DNA from: Plotosus lineatus
Lineage: Eukaryota; Chordata; Actinopteri; Siluriformes; Plotosidae
Reading direction: 5' to 3'
NCBI GenBank assembly: GCA_024760905.1
Contig: CM045732.1
Location: 52,830,996-52,894,995, forward strand
Length of the DNA stretch: 64,000 nt
The first letter of the stretch is position 1; every line of letters begins with the position of its first letter. Positions 1 to 11,319 of this stretch are shown here, piece by piece. Made by a program: the position numbers and the translations under genes. Under the pieces are notes generated by a model. The model saw nothing but the letters and a program-made list of their open reading frames with translations. It was not told the origin of the DNA and made no database searches.

Positions 1-1219
1 CTGTACCTATCACAGTCTTGATCCAAGGTGAGCTTCACTTCCAATTGCAAATTGTTTATTGGTTTTTTTGTATTTGTATTTTGATGGCTCTGCAGTCAAG
101 CGCTCAAAATCAAAGTAAAGTCTGATTACCATGAAAAATAATTTAAATTCTGTTCCACACAATCATTAACCACGCCAAGTAACCAATTTTCAAATGTTTA
201 AACGGTTTTTGAAACATAGGTACTGGCACTGCTGTGAAGATAATACACAATGACATGATTTGTTTAGGAGAAATTGGCGTGACCAGCTGGAAGTAACAAT
301 TGTACCTTTTGTTTCCTCTTATAACTGAGCAAATTCTTCCCCCACCAACAGTAAAGGTAGATCACATCAGACTCGGTTAAAACTTGTACTCGCCTTGATT
401 TATGAGATCCAATAACACCACAGCATGACATTCAACATAGCAAGCCTTACGTGACATGACTTATCAAAAAAAAAACAAAAAAAAAAACCTAAGCGACAAA
501 TAACTGTTGTAACGATGACCCCTCCAAGAGATTTGGATCAGATTAAAAACTCACCCAATCCAACATCTTAAATGAGCATAAAACCGATTCCCATAACAAC
601 GGACTAATCATACATAGGACTTCCACATTTTGGACAACAGCTTACCCAGTGCTAATCAAAACACTGCTAAGCACATTAATTCTTGGCAGGGTTGCTCAAA
701 TCCTTTTGAAGGTCAGAACATCCATTTTAATCCAGGAAGAGGGCTGTGAGTGAGGGCTAAAACATTCTCCTCCCACATTCGCTTTTTTCTTCTTCACTAA
801 ATTAATCCTATGGGCGAAATCCAGACAGCCCTGGACTGAGGACTCAAAAGCTGGAAAAAGCAAAAAGCTGGAATCTTTACAGCCCACTTTCCACAGAGAG
901 TGTGAAGAGAAATGTGAATCAACTGTTACCAATTCTATTGTTCCTGAAATCTAATAGAATCTTTAACACATTTGCAAATGTTTTCTTTTATATTTAAGAG
1001 CGAATTGTATTCTGCTTATTATAGTCAAACCAGTTACTCTGGAGCCAAGCAATGAGTAAAATAAAAATTAATAACTTACTGTAGTCTACCAAAAAAGTTT
1101 TTCACAAAAGAGTTTCTCACGCAAATTCCCTCTAATAGACAGAGTCAGTTTAAAATGTTCTGAATAGAACCAAAATTACAAGGGTTCTTCGAGCCGAAGA
1201 AGTGTTAAGGTTTTTAAAT
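1..1219. other. col12a1 intron DNA, nothing recognised
   Basis: Lies 3' of the last col12a1 exon in the window (sense is minus). I checked the minus-strand frames for FN3 or vWA features and saw none. A-rich runs occur near 465-490. Confidence 0.5.
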
Positions 1220-1221
1220 TA

Positions 1222-1729
1222 CAGTCGGCCCCCAATTTGTGAAATGAATCCGTTCCAGAGCCATTTTTGTATTGCGGGGGTTTCGTCAGTAAGGGTCGCA
1301 TCTTACATGTTAAACGCCTAATTCATTCCAAGGCTCCAGTCCTTGGACTGGATAAATCTCATAAACCCTTTAAAAATGATAAAAGTACACCAATTTTGTA
1401 TGAAATATGTGTTAAAAGTAAAAGAAAATTATTTTTTAATCCATTAAACCGTTTTATTAACATATTAAACCATTTAATTAACATTTATTAATTAAACCTT
1501 TATTAAACATTTTTATTAACACACATACCTCGCTCTATCGCCTTCTCTAGCGTGCGCGCTGCGGGCCACGCCCACAAGACGTGGAATTCAAAGCGCATTC
1601 CCTGCTTGACAAACTCAACTTTAATTTGATTCCTTGAGGGATCGGAATTCCAGATAAGCTCAAATGGGCCCACATTTATTAAACATTTACTGAATTAAAA
1701 CAACTTAAACTAAAAACTAAAGCGTTATT

Positions 1730-1763
<34 letters not shown>

Positions 1764-2322
1764 TGCTCAATCGCACGCGCGCTGCAGGCCATGCCCACAA
1801 GACGTGAATTCAAAGCACATTCCCTACTTGACCATTTAATGAATTAAAAAATTAAAACAACTTAAAAAACTAAACTAAAAACTGAAGTGTTATTCTTTCT
1901 CTCTCTTTCTCTGTCTGTGTCTGTCTCTCTCTCTCTCTCTCGTGTGCGCGCTGCAGGCCACGCCCACAAGACATGAATTCAAAGCGCATTCCCTGCTTGA
2001 CAAACTCAACTTTAATTTGATTCCTTGAGGGATCGAAATTCCAGATGAGCTCAAATGCACCCACATTTATTAAACATTTACTGAATTAAAACAAGTTAAA
2101 AAAACTAAACTAAAAAATAGAGTGAAGCTTCCTTCTGTCTCCATCTGGAATGCCAGCGGGGCGGGATGTTGAGAGACAGCCAATGAGAGAGCAACGGGCG
2201 CGTTTAAATTTCTTTTCGTAAGAGGGGGTTGTTTCGTATCTCGGAGACAGGAACTCAAGAAAATGTTCTTCGTAACCCGGGAATTTCGTACACACGGGTC
2301 TTCGTAAATTGGGGGCCGACTG
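1222..2322. mobile_element. TA-flanked inverted-repeat element M1 (pogo/Tigger-like MITE)
   Basis: Ends are inverted copies beginning CAGTCGGCCCCCAATTT, with TA on both sides (1220-1221 and 2323-2324). There is no coding capacity. Internally it carries repeated blocks (about 1555-1680, 1790-1835 and 1955-2080), each with a GGCCACGCCCACAAGACGTG-like start. Two blocks also contain an arm of the hairpin module described in the findings. (CT)n tracts separate the blocks. The superfamily assignment rests on the TA duplication and TIR style and is inferred. Confidence 0.7.
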
Positions 2323-2324
2323 TA

Positions 2325-2338
2325 CATACATACACAAA

Positions 2339-2384
<46 letters not shown>
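2325..2384. repeat. (CA)n microsatellite
   Basis: About 23 CA units between two MITEs. Confidence 0.95.
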
Positions 2385-2391
<7 letters not shown>

Positions 2392-3214
2392 TCCCTGACT
2401 TACGTTTTTAATTGGTTCCGGACGGCCGAACGCAAATTTAAATCAATTATTATAAACATAACATTGTAAAATAATATTAACATTAATTTCAAGCAGAATA
2501 ATTTCAAATAGATAAATTTTAATCAAATTCACTCATCAAATACAGTATCAAATATAACCTTTAACATTCTCTATTATGCGATCTTTCTGCTTGTAAATGG
2601 TTCCGATGGTCAACGGATGGTCTTTACATGAAGCTGAGCCGAGTCACATTAATATGCGAGGCGCTCAAAACCAAAAGTAGTGTACTTGGTGTGCTTGACA
2701 CAAAGCGCGGGTTATACAGAGTTATACGGACTTCCAGTCTTTCAAGCAAGGGCGCCGTTGAACTCGTTAGTACTCAGCCTGCACTAATGTGAATCACCAG
2801 CAGAGCGGACAGTTCTCTTACTTTTTATTCATGCATGGTAGATTGTGTCAATCCGAGCAGATAGTTAATTCATCTCTGTGCAAGTTAAGTCATCTCTGCT
2901 AGTAGGCTTACACTTCTGACCAACCATATTTGCTTAGGGTTACAAAAGTCCGCAAAACAGTCTCAACACAAAGATCACAGGGACGACGTCTTAACACAAG
3001 GGTAACACGCTATATAACTGATATATATAAAACTGAAATGGGAAGAAGAAGGGGCACATTCAGTCTGTCGTTTGTAAACAATGTACGCAGCATCATTACG
3101 TCAGCGTACTACTTAGGTATGTCTAAACTCAAAATTTGCCTTTTTTTTTTTTGGGAAAAAAAAAACAAAATCGAAAAAAAGTAAAACGGATGAACGCAAG
3201 TCGGGGAGTGTCTG
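2385..3214. mobile_element. TA-flanked inverted-repeat element M2
   Basis: Ends begin CAGACACTCCC and include GACTTACG / CGCAAGTC; TA follows the right end at 3215-3216. There is no coding capacity. It includes the hairpin-module left arm and centre at about 2730-2785. Confidence 0.65.
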
Positions 3215-3216
3215 TA

Positions 3217-3222
3217 CACACA

Positions 3223-3254
<32 letters not shown>
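3217..3254. repeat. (CA)n microsatellite
   Basis: Interrupted CA tract between elements M2 and M3. Confidence 0.9.
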
Positions 3255-3255
<1 letters not shown>

Positions 3256-3260
<5 letters not shown>

Positions 3261-4189
3261 GGTACCTTGATTTAGGAGTGTCATTATACCGAATTTTTCG
3301 TGATACGAGCTTCGATCCCACCAAAAATCTGCCCTAACCAATGAGCAAATTTGATTTACGAGCTCTGCTGTGGAAATGGATTTTCCGAGCCGATTAGTCT
3401 CGTATTCTTCCGCGCATGTATATTTGACCAAATATATTATAGATGAATATGTAAAAACAATAAATATTTCATTAAAAAAAATAATAAAACAATTAACAAT
3501 GTCAACTAACCCTTCCAATCATCGACTGAGCGAAGATGTTACATGGGTAGGCATGAGGTGGTGCATAACAGAGGGAGGAGGAGGAGAATTTTGCGCATGT
3601 ACACGCTAAATGCCAAAGAGGATAGTGTACACCATAGGGAATACAGTGAGAGCACCACTGCCACCTACTATAAAAGATGTGCAATTACACTTAGTTTAGT
3701 ACAGTATGGCAAAAAAGCATGTTCCCCAAGATCATATGCACCCCCCTCCTCACTATTTGAGATGCACTGGCCTTCTGGGAGCTCACCATGAGCCCTTCCA
3801 TGCTGGCATTTGTAGCGTGTACATGCACAAAATTCTCCTCCTCCTCTGTTACGCAGCACCTCATGCCTGCCCACCTGACATCTTTGCGCACTCGATGATT
3901 TGAAGGGTTAGTTGACTTATTGTTTATTCTTGTTTTATTATTAATTATTATTATTAATATGTGAATGTACATGTACTATTATTATTGTTATGAAATATCT
4001 ACATGTTTATCTTTAATATATTAGGTCAAATATGTGTTTGTGTCAGGTTATATGGGTTTGGGAGGGGGTTGGAACAGATTAATTGGTTTTCTGTTATTTC
4101 CTATGGAAATTTTTGTTTTATCTAACGAATATTTTGACTTATGAGCTTGCGCTCCGAATGGATTAATTTCGTAAGTCAAGGTACCACTA
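3256..4189. mobile_element. TA-flanked inverted-repeat element M3 with long internal hairpin
   Basis: Ends read AGTGGTACCTTGA with TTA next, in inverted orientation, ending at TA. Internally, two ~130-bp arms (about 3490-3615 and 3810-3925) are inverted copies of each other around a ~190-bp loop. No coding capacity is evident; the ORFs here only reflect the inverted arms. Confidence 0.65.
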
Positions 4190-4191
4190 TA

Positions 4192-5081
4192 CAGGGATCC
4201 CTCGCTACTTCATGCTTCAATTAATGCAGCTTTCAGTGCATCGTATTTTAAAAAATAAATAAATAAATATTCATCGAATTAAAAAAAAAAAAGGAAATTA
4301 AGGAAAAATAGGGGCGAACGTTAAGGAAAATGCCAAAAAAACAAGGCCAATTATGAAAAAAAAAAAAAAAAACAACCTAAACAAACAAAACAAAAACAAC
4401 CCAAAACCATCACGAACAGGGTGAGGTCAAAAGTGAAATGGAAATGAAATTGAAGAACAAATATGAATAGCAATGAAATAAAATCTATAGAAAGATACAT
4501 TTCTGAACTTCTGCCAAAAATTTCAAAGAAGAAACAAATTGACTCCAGTATTCTAATGAACTTGAGAAGAGTGAAACTGTAAATCTGATCAGATCAGCTG
4601 TGCTATGCTTGAGAGGAACCAGGAGTTTAAACACGGGACATAACGATATTGATAATTGTGAAGAGAGAGAAAGAGAGAGAGATTGCATGCAGTACAAACT
4701 CGTATAGGTTACTTATACAAGGTTTAAACATACGTCCCCTATAAAGAATGCCCTGTAATGACTTGCAAACAAATTCATCTAATCGGCCATCAGGAACCTA
4801 ACTTATTTGTAAGCTGTGGAGCGTCTGTACTTATGTACTTACACTGTTGCATCTGTGTGCGCACACGCATCTGCGCGCATGTATGTACGTGTGTCCTCTT
4901 TTCATTTGTTATTTTTTTGAATGTTTGTTATTATGAGCATTTATAGCATTGAATATGTATTTATTGATATTATATTCACATACATATAAACGTCGGTTGG
5001 GGGGGTGATCCTACTTCGCGGCTGTCGATGGTTGCATGGGTATCTCGGTCCCAATTAACCGCAGAAAGTGAGGGATCCCTG
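4192..5081. mobile_element. TA-flanked element M4 (CAGGGATCCCTC family) with nested M5 fragment
   Basis: TIRs CAGGGATCCCTC at both ends, flanked by TA; it abuts M3 directly. At about 4408-4827 it contains the right part of another element identical in type to the one at 12559-13119, ending GGAGCGTCTG|TA. Other copies of the outer family are at 36240, about 40087, 48488 and 62103. Confidence 0.7.
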
Positions 5082-5103
5082 TAATGTAATATATATTATA
5101 TAT

Positions 5104-5172
<69 letters not shown>

Positions 5173-5178
5173 TGTGTA
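5104..5178. repeat. (GATA)n and (TG)n compound microsatellite
   Basis: GATA units 5106-5138, then TG units to about 5170. Confidence 0.95.
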
Positions 5179-5179
5179 T

Positions 5180-6325
5180 AAAATCAGCGAGCTGATATGA
5201 AGTCATGGTCATCTTCGACCTCGAAACACAAACAACAACAAATACACACACACATACACAGTACTTTGTAAACTATATTTTATATCAGAAACATACTTAA
5301 TTCAGCTATGAATTTTCATCTGCTTTCCAGGAGAAACAAGGACATTTAGACAGTTGAGCAAGCATAGATCTGTTGAATAACCACTTCCAAATGCCTTGGA
5401 ATTCTTTCACATTTTAATACATTATCATGCATGCCTGAAGGCATTCAGACTTGCCTTTTTTCCTACTCTCAGTTTTTCAACCTCTGTCAGTTGGTAACAG
5501 TATTCATTTGTAACAGCTTTCAGTCAGGCCAAATGGTCCTCTATGACAAGTTAATGATGTGTGTTGTCCACAGGAGACCTAAGCATGAGGAATTCTCCAC
5601 ACAAACACAGACTAGGGATTCTCTCAGGAGCTGTTCCTAATTTTAATGAGTATCTATTGCCTACCACAGAGGGTTTCAGGAGGTTTATGGCGGCTAACAC
5701 AAAGAACATAGTGTATTCTGCATTGACAGCGAGTTAATGGTGCTGAGCATACAGAGCATGAGATCATCAGAGAGAACTGGATCTTCTGATCCATCTGCAT
5801 ATGAATATCCACTGCCGACTCAGCATATGCTATAGTGCTATAAACTATAGTTATGAGCTATAGTGTTATGCAGAAGCTATAGTTCTATAAGTTAGTCCTG
5901 AAATGTGTTCTGCCAGAAACACTGATGAAAATAGTAGACACAGAGCAAGAACTGGCATTGTCATGTCAATCAATGTTCCACGATACTACAAGTGATATAG
6001 ACGAGATAAAGTAAAATATTGAATATTCATGGACTTCGGAGATTTTCATCATAGGAACTTGGACCTTAAGAAACTTAAGACGTTCTGCAATGTCATGTAC
6101 ATTTTAAGCTACATTTTGTTTAAGGGTTTGCTTTATGTCGTAACAGAGCCCTGATTCACAAATGCAGTGACATTAATCCATCGTAAAAATCAATATTTCT
6201 CATGCACTAGCAAGCTTGGGCTTCAACTTATAACTCATGGAAAGACAGAATCATCCCTATACTTATACACACACATATCCTTCATCATAGTCACCAGAGA
6301 GCTGAAGCCAATCACAAGAGTCCAG
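5180..6325. other. col12a1 intron DNA, nothing recognised
   Basis: Apparently unique sequence, apart from a small run of CTATAGT-like words at about 5830-5885. No exon features seen. Confidence 0.4.
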
Positions 6326-6329
6326 ACAG

Positions 6330-6540
6330 TCACACACTCTGGCGGGTCACCAACATACTACAGGGTTAACATAGAGACAAATAATCATTCACACTCACAT
6401 TCACAACAATGGGCAGTTTGAAGTAGCCAGTTCTGTTGGACTGTAGGAAAAAATCTATGCAGACACAGACAGAATGTGCAAACTCTGCACAGGAAATTTG
6501 ACAACTGACACTGTTAACCACTGCAGCACCACTCCGCCAC
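6330..6540 (-). repeat. Degraded V-SINE/Mermaid-like SINE
   Basis: Retains, in degraded form, the family words for the GTGGGAGGAAACC and CATGCAAACTC boxes and a degraded tRNA-like head at the right end. Confidence 0.5.
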
Positions 6541-7064
6541 ACACAGAATTACTAGAAACTCGAGTATACGAACAGTAAATGGCATCCATGCAGTGCATCA
6601 CTGTTTACTAGTGTTAAAATGAGCCAAAACTAACTTTCCACCTGTGGTAAATACAAAGACAATATTCTTTTAGGCCAACTCTTACTGAAAATGAACAAGT
6701 TCTACCCAGTCAGGGTTGTGGGGCTAGTATAGAAGGTCACTTGGATTATATATAGACAAAACAAAAATTAAGGGGGGGGGGGGGGGATAAAAAAAATTGT
6801 GTGTGACATGTGAACAAAACATGATCTCCCCCCCGAAATATTGGGAGCAATCAAACTCAAGAGCACCCACATGGCTAGAGCTAGTAATTAGTTCATAATA
6901 ATCAAAAAATCTTAAATTCTGAAAATACTTTAGTCCTGCATTTGTCCCGACTTCTCACCCAAAATTTGCTGTAATTGGCTCCAGTGTCCCCTGCGACCCT
7001 GACTGATAAGTGGTGAATACCATAGATAAATGAATGGCTGGCATACCAGTGCAAATGAAATGCT

Positions 7065-7788
7065 TTACAACAGTTTATTTAATTTAATATTCAAGTTCTA
7101 CCATACCTTAATCCTACTAAGGTCACATGGACGCTGAAGCTTTTTCTTAGCCAATACTGGGTGAAGGCAGAGTACACCCCAGACAGCTAACCAAATTATT
7201 ACAAGGACAACATACATACTAATTTTCACACACATGCACATCTAGGGACAGTTGGGAACAGCCAAGCCTAATATGCATGTCTTTAAACTGTAGGAGGAAA
7301 CCCACATAAGCACAAGATGAACATGCAAACTTCAGTTCATCAGTTCAGTTCATTTTTTCTGTAACCGCTTAATCCTAATTAGGGTCCCGGGGAGGCTGGC
7401 GCCCATCCCAGCCAACTCTGGGCGAGGGCAGGGTACACCTCGACAGGCTATCGCAGGGCGGAAACACGCTGACTGCTTTGCAGCTACTCTTGTCGAAAGT
7501 CAGCAATGGTTCTTTTACATGAACCTCACACCATAGACAGTGAGAGACATGGCCGGCCTTTGATAACCCAGTTAGCTGCACTGGGGAGGGAACAGTGACA
7601 ACCTGTGGTGAGTGGGGCTTAAACCCCCAACCTTAGGATCAGCGATCCAGCACCCTATACCACTAGGCCACCACTGCCTGTCCAACATGCAAACTTCATA
7701 CAGGAAATGCCAATGCCTGGGATTTGAACACAAGACCTTCTTGCATTGATGCGGATGACGTGCTCACCAGTACACCACTGTGCCTCTC
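7065..7788 (-). repeat. V-SINE/Mermaid-like SINE interrupted by a SINE1 copy
   Basis: Tail (TTAATCCTACTAAGG) at the left, tRNA-like head at the right (ACACAAGACCTTCTTGC). Interrupted at 7335-7683 by SINE1, which is flanked by a 15-bp direct repeat AACATGCAAACTTCA at 7320-7334 and 7684-7698. Confidence 0.75.
7335..7683 (-). mobile_element. SINE1 copy, tail A, with 15-bp target-site duplication
   Basis: tRNA-derived SINE. The head at the right reads, on the minus strand, GTGGCCTAGTGGTATAGGGT (A box) and GGTTTAAGCCCC (B box). The central domain is around GGCCGGCCATGTCTCTCACT on the minus strand, and the tail A segment ends in CTAATTAGGATTAAGCGGTT. Best-defined copy of the family because its duplication is exact. 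Confidence 0.85.
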
Positions 7789-7789
7789 A

Positions 7790-8930
7790 GTCTACTGTCT
7801 GCCACCTTGAAAATATACTCCACTGTGGAATCCACTCCAGTGTTTAACTATCTTTCTCCAGCAAGGATCAGAGTTACTAATGGCAAACTGATTACATGGA
7901 CATCTGTCTGTAACCCAACACCAGCAACATGTACCTTTTTTTTTTCCACCACATTAGTGCAGAACATAAGCTGGCCTGTGTGGAGTTAAGTCCCACTAAG
8001 GGAAAAACCCCTGGGGATCATGGAGAAAAGTCCTTAGTCAGCCTGAGAGTCTCCACCACTTCAGCTGAGTCAGACATGACAAATCGAGCCTGACACTACG
8101 CTTTGGCCCTAGACAGAGGCGCTGTTGTTATAAGATGACCAATACCAGACCATGCTTGACCTCGACCATAACCTAATGCCATAGAGGGTTGCTATGTTAC
8201 AGGAACAGATGTTGCCATCACTCTGTATTTGTTATTTCAGTTTGAGTCAGTCATTCAAAACTCAAACACAAATAAATCAAACAAGTTTCACAAAAAAAAA
8301 AAAAAAAAAGACAAATGTGTCTAATATAGAAGTGCTTTGTCTACAGAAGCTGTTGCAACAGCCAGAAAGAAAAAAAGAACAAGAAATGATATGTGTTTCT
8401 CCAAGAAAGAACATTCTCATTCCTTGGACTTTTCTCCACCCTGGATTTCCTAATAACTGCACATGTATAAGACAAACTGCCAACATGTTTAACTGGTCAA
8501 GATTAAGGCTAGTGTTATACTTTCCACATCCATCAGTATGAGAGGGTCCACAAGGTTCCGAGTGATGTAATCTTATTATCAGAGAACCACAGAGCTTGAC
8601 CGGGAAGACGCTCACATTGCAATCAAAAACGACAATACTTGTTTACATTCAGGTAACTGGGGTATTACGGGCTATTTGAATTAAAATGTTCTGTTGCTTG
8701 AAAAATATTGAGGGAACTGAAACAAAAACAAAGCAAATTACAAATGTGTCTTTGTCTACAGAAGCTGTTGCAACAGGCAGAAAAAAGAACATGAAATGAT
8801 TAAAAGGGCCCACACTGCCCCAGCGACTGGGAAATATTTGCCATTCAATTTTTTTTCTTGTTTTAGTAGTAAAAATTATTTGAAGTAAACCAACACAAAC
8901 ATTTATGATTAATAGGACACTGGCACAATT
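7790..8930. other. col12a1 intron with a local ~80-bp duplication
   Basis: About 8305-8395 and 8735-8800 share CTTTGTCTACAGAAGC and following TGTTGCAACAG plus an A-rich stretch. Otherwise nothing recognised. Confidence 0.55.
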
Positions 8931-8934
8931 CATC

Positions 8935-9545
8935 CATGCATTTATTTTTTGAACTGCTTAATCCTAGTTAGGGGTCACTGGGAGGCCCATCTCAGAAGAC
9001 TCCAGGCAAGGGCAGAGTACACCGTGGACAGTTCGCCAGGCCATCGCAGGGCAGAAACATCTTATTTTATGTAACTTCTTAATCCTAATTAGGGTTGCGG
9101 GGAGTCAGACACCCATCTCAGCCGACTCAGGGCGAGGGCAGAGTACACCCTGGACAGCTCGCCAGGCCATTGCAGGGCAGAAACACGCTGACAGCTTTGC
9201 AGCCTACTCTTGTTGAAAGTCAGAAATGGTTCTTTTACACGCCTCACACCATAGAAAGTGAAAGACATGGCCAGCCTTTGATAACCCAGTTAACTGCACT
9301 GGGGGTGGGCAGTGACATCCTGTGGTGAGTGGGGCTTGAACCAGCAACCTTAGGATCAGTAATCCAACACCTTTTAAAACTAGACCACCACTTCGCTGGG
9401 CAGAAACACGCTGACGGCTTTGCAGCTACTCTTGTTGAAAGTCAGCAATGGTTCTTTTACATGAACCTCTCACCATAGACAGTGAGAAACATGGCTGGCC
9501 TTTGATAACCCAGTTAGCTGCACTGGGTGCAAGAGAAAAGTATTA
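8935..9545 (-). repeat. Cluster of three SINE1 pieces
   Basis: About 8935-9060 is tail A only, 9063-9394 is a near-complete copy, and 9395-9535 repeats only the central domain. All lie in the same orientation, so this looks like repeated insertion or partial tandem duplication. Confidence 0.75.
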
Positions 9546-9669
9546 TACCTAAAATCAAATATAAATATATTTATAATAATAAATATTTCTGCTGCGTTTG
9601 GTTCGGTGGCCAAGGCCAGACAACTTAATTATGAACAAGAGCATATTTACAACAGAGCTATTTAACAAC

Positions 9670-9960
9670 ATTAGGGGCAGTGGTGGCCTGGTGGTAAAAG
9701 GTGCTGGCGCACTGATCCTAAAGTTGGGCGTTCAAGCTCCACTCTCAACGGGTTGTCACTGTCCCCCCCAGTGCAGCTAACTGGGTCATCAAATGCCAGC
9801 CATGTCTCTCACTGTCTATGGTGAGAGGTTCATGTAAAAGAACCATTGCTGACTTTCGACAAAAGTAGCTGCATAGCCGTCAGAGTATTTCCGTCCTGTG
9901 ATGGCCGGTGAGCTGTCCAGGAGGAATTCTGCCCTCGCTAAGAGAGAGCAGATACATGCA
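9670..9960 (+). repeat. SINE1 copy, plus orientation
   Basis: Head GGCAGTGGTGGCCTGGTGG, B-box-like GTTCAAGCTCC, then central domain and the start of tail A. Confidence 0.8.
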
Positions 9961-10354
9961 AGGAAGGGCCAGTGATGCCAGAACATATGAACACACCAGT
10001 AACTAGTATTTAACAACATTTATTTATACAGAGTAATTTGGGCAGACCATTTTACCCCAAACCTAGTACTACTCTTTCCATAATTTAAAAGATTTGGCAA
10101 AAATTAATTTGCTTCTCTCACTTTTAAAATGTTTCATTATAATTCTTACCCATACAGTTGCCAATAGGCACAAAACTGTCAATAAAATAAAGTGGTAAAG
10201 TACCAAACCTTTGTGCAAGATACTTCAAATAGAAATAAAAGAGAAGATCTGAACAGAGCACTCACCTTTCCTGAAGTACCAAAGCAACGTGACTAAATAT
10301 AATATGGCTACCGCATGACAACATATCCTGTCATGTGACACAATAATAATTCTC

Positions 10355-10618
10355 ATCTGTCTGTCTTCCTTTCGGCTTTTTCCCTTTTACTCGGGAGTTG
10401 CCACAGCGAATCATCTGATTCGCACGTTTGATTTGGCAGAGGTTTTTACGTCGGATGCCCTTCCTGTCACAACCCTTTTAGCAAGGGACAGAAACACGCT
10501 GACGACTTTGCAGCTACTCTTTACGAAAGTCAGCAATGGTTCTTTTACATGCCTCTCACACCATAGACAGTGAGAGACATGGCCCGCCTTTGATAACCCA
10601 GTTAGCTGCACTGGGGGA
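10355..10618 (-). repeat. SINE1 copy, tail B, head missing
   Basis: Central domain joined to tail B (TTCGGCTTTTTCCC, GCACGTTTGATTTGGC, GTTTTTACGTCGGATGCCC). Truncated where the tRNA head should start. Confidence 0.75.
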
Positions 10619-10914
10619 CAATAATAATTCTCATACCGTGCTGTAAATAGTGTATCCAGAGCTGGCCTATATTACCCCAGTTACCCCTACACATTTTTTT
10701 AACCAAAACTGTCACTGGATTTTAAAAGCAGAGTTTGCCTTCACAGCGTTGCTATGCAATATCCAATAATGTGACCTATACAGCCTACTGCTAAAAAAGT
10801 TGACTATAGGCCTTCATTTACTGCCTAATGCTACCTTTAGTTGCTTTTTTACCTCCAGCAACAACTGCAACAACAACAACAACAACTGATTCGGCAAAGT
10901 GCATATTTATTTAT

Positions 10915-11250
10915 TTGTTTATTTGCTTAATTCTACTAGGGCTGCAAGGAGATTGTGGCCTATCTCAGCTGATTCTGGGTGAAGGTAGGGTCCCCTCTTA
11001 ACAGCTCACTGGTCCAACACACAAATCCATTCACATGCAAATCCCTACCAAGGGGCAATCTAATCATTTCTTAGCTTAATTGTTCATCTTAGGACTGTGA
11101 GAGGAAACCAATGTACCGGGAGGAAACCTACAGCAGCACAGGGAGAATATTCAAACTCCACACAAAAACAGCCTTGCCAAGCCCAGGACTCAAGCTCACG
11201 ACATTCTTTGCCGTGAGGTGAACGTTCTTATCACTACACCACCATGCCAG
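10915..11250 (-). repeat. V-SINE/Mermaid-like SINE
   Basis: Tail at the left; GAGGAAACC boxes in the middle; degraded tRNA head at the right (ATCACTACACCACCATGCC). Ends 70 bp before the col12a1 FN3-5 donor. Confidence 0.7.
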
Positions 11251-11319
11251 CCAAAATTCTACAAATGAGATCACAAAAATACCTTAAAAAAAAACATTCA
11301 TCAGGTCATCATCTCTTAC

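Noticed and set aside
2070..2411. Open frames with Cys-Val or Thr-His repeats
   Set aside because: They translate the (CA)n microsatellite and the edge of element M1.
3490..3972. Overlapping plus and minus frames with similar sequence (MGRHEV...)
   Set aside because: The similarity arises because the two arms of the M3 hairpin are inverted copies.
8935..9545. Spaced direct repeats that superficially look array-like
   Set aside because: Units are SINE1 pieces with tRNA head and tail A, not a repeat-spacer array; the genome is vertebrate.
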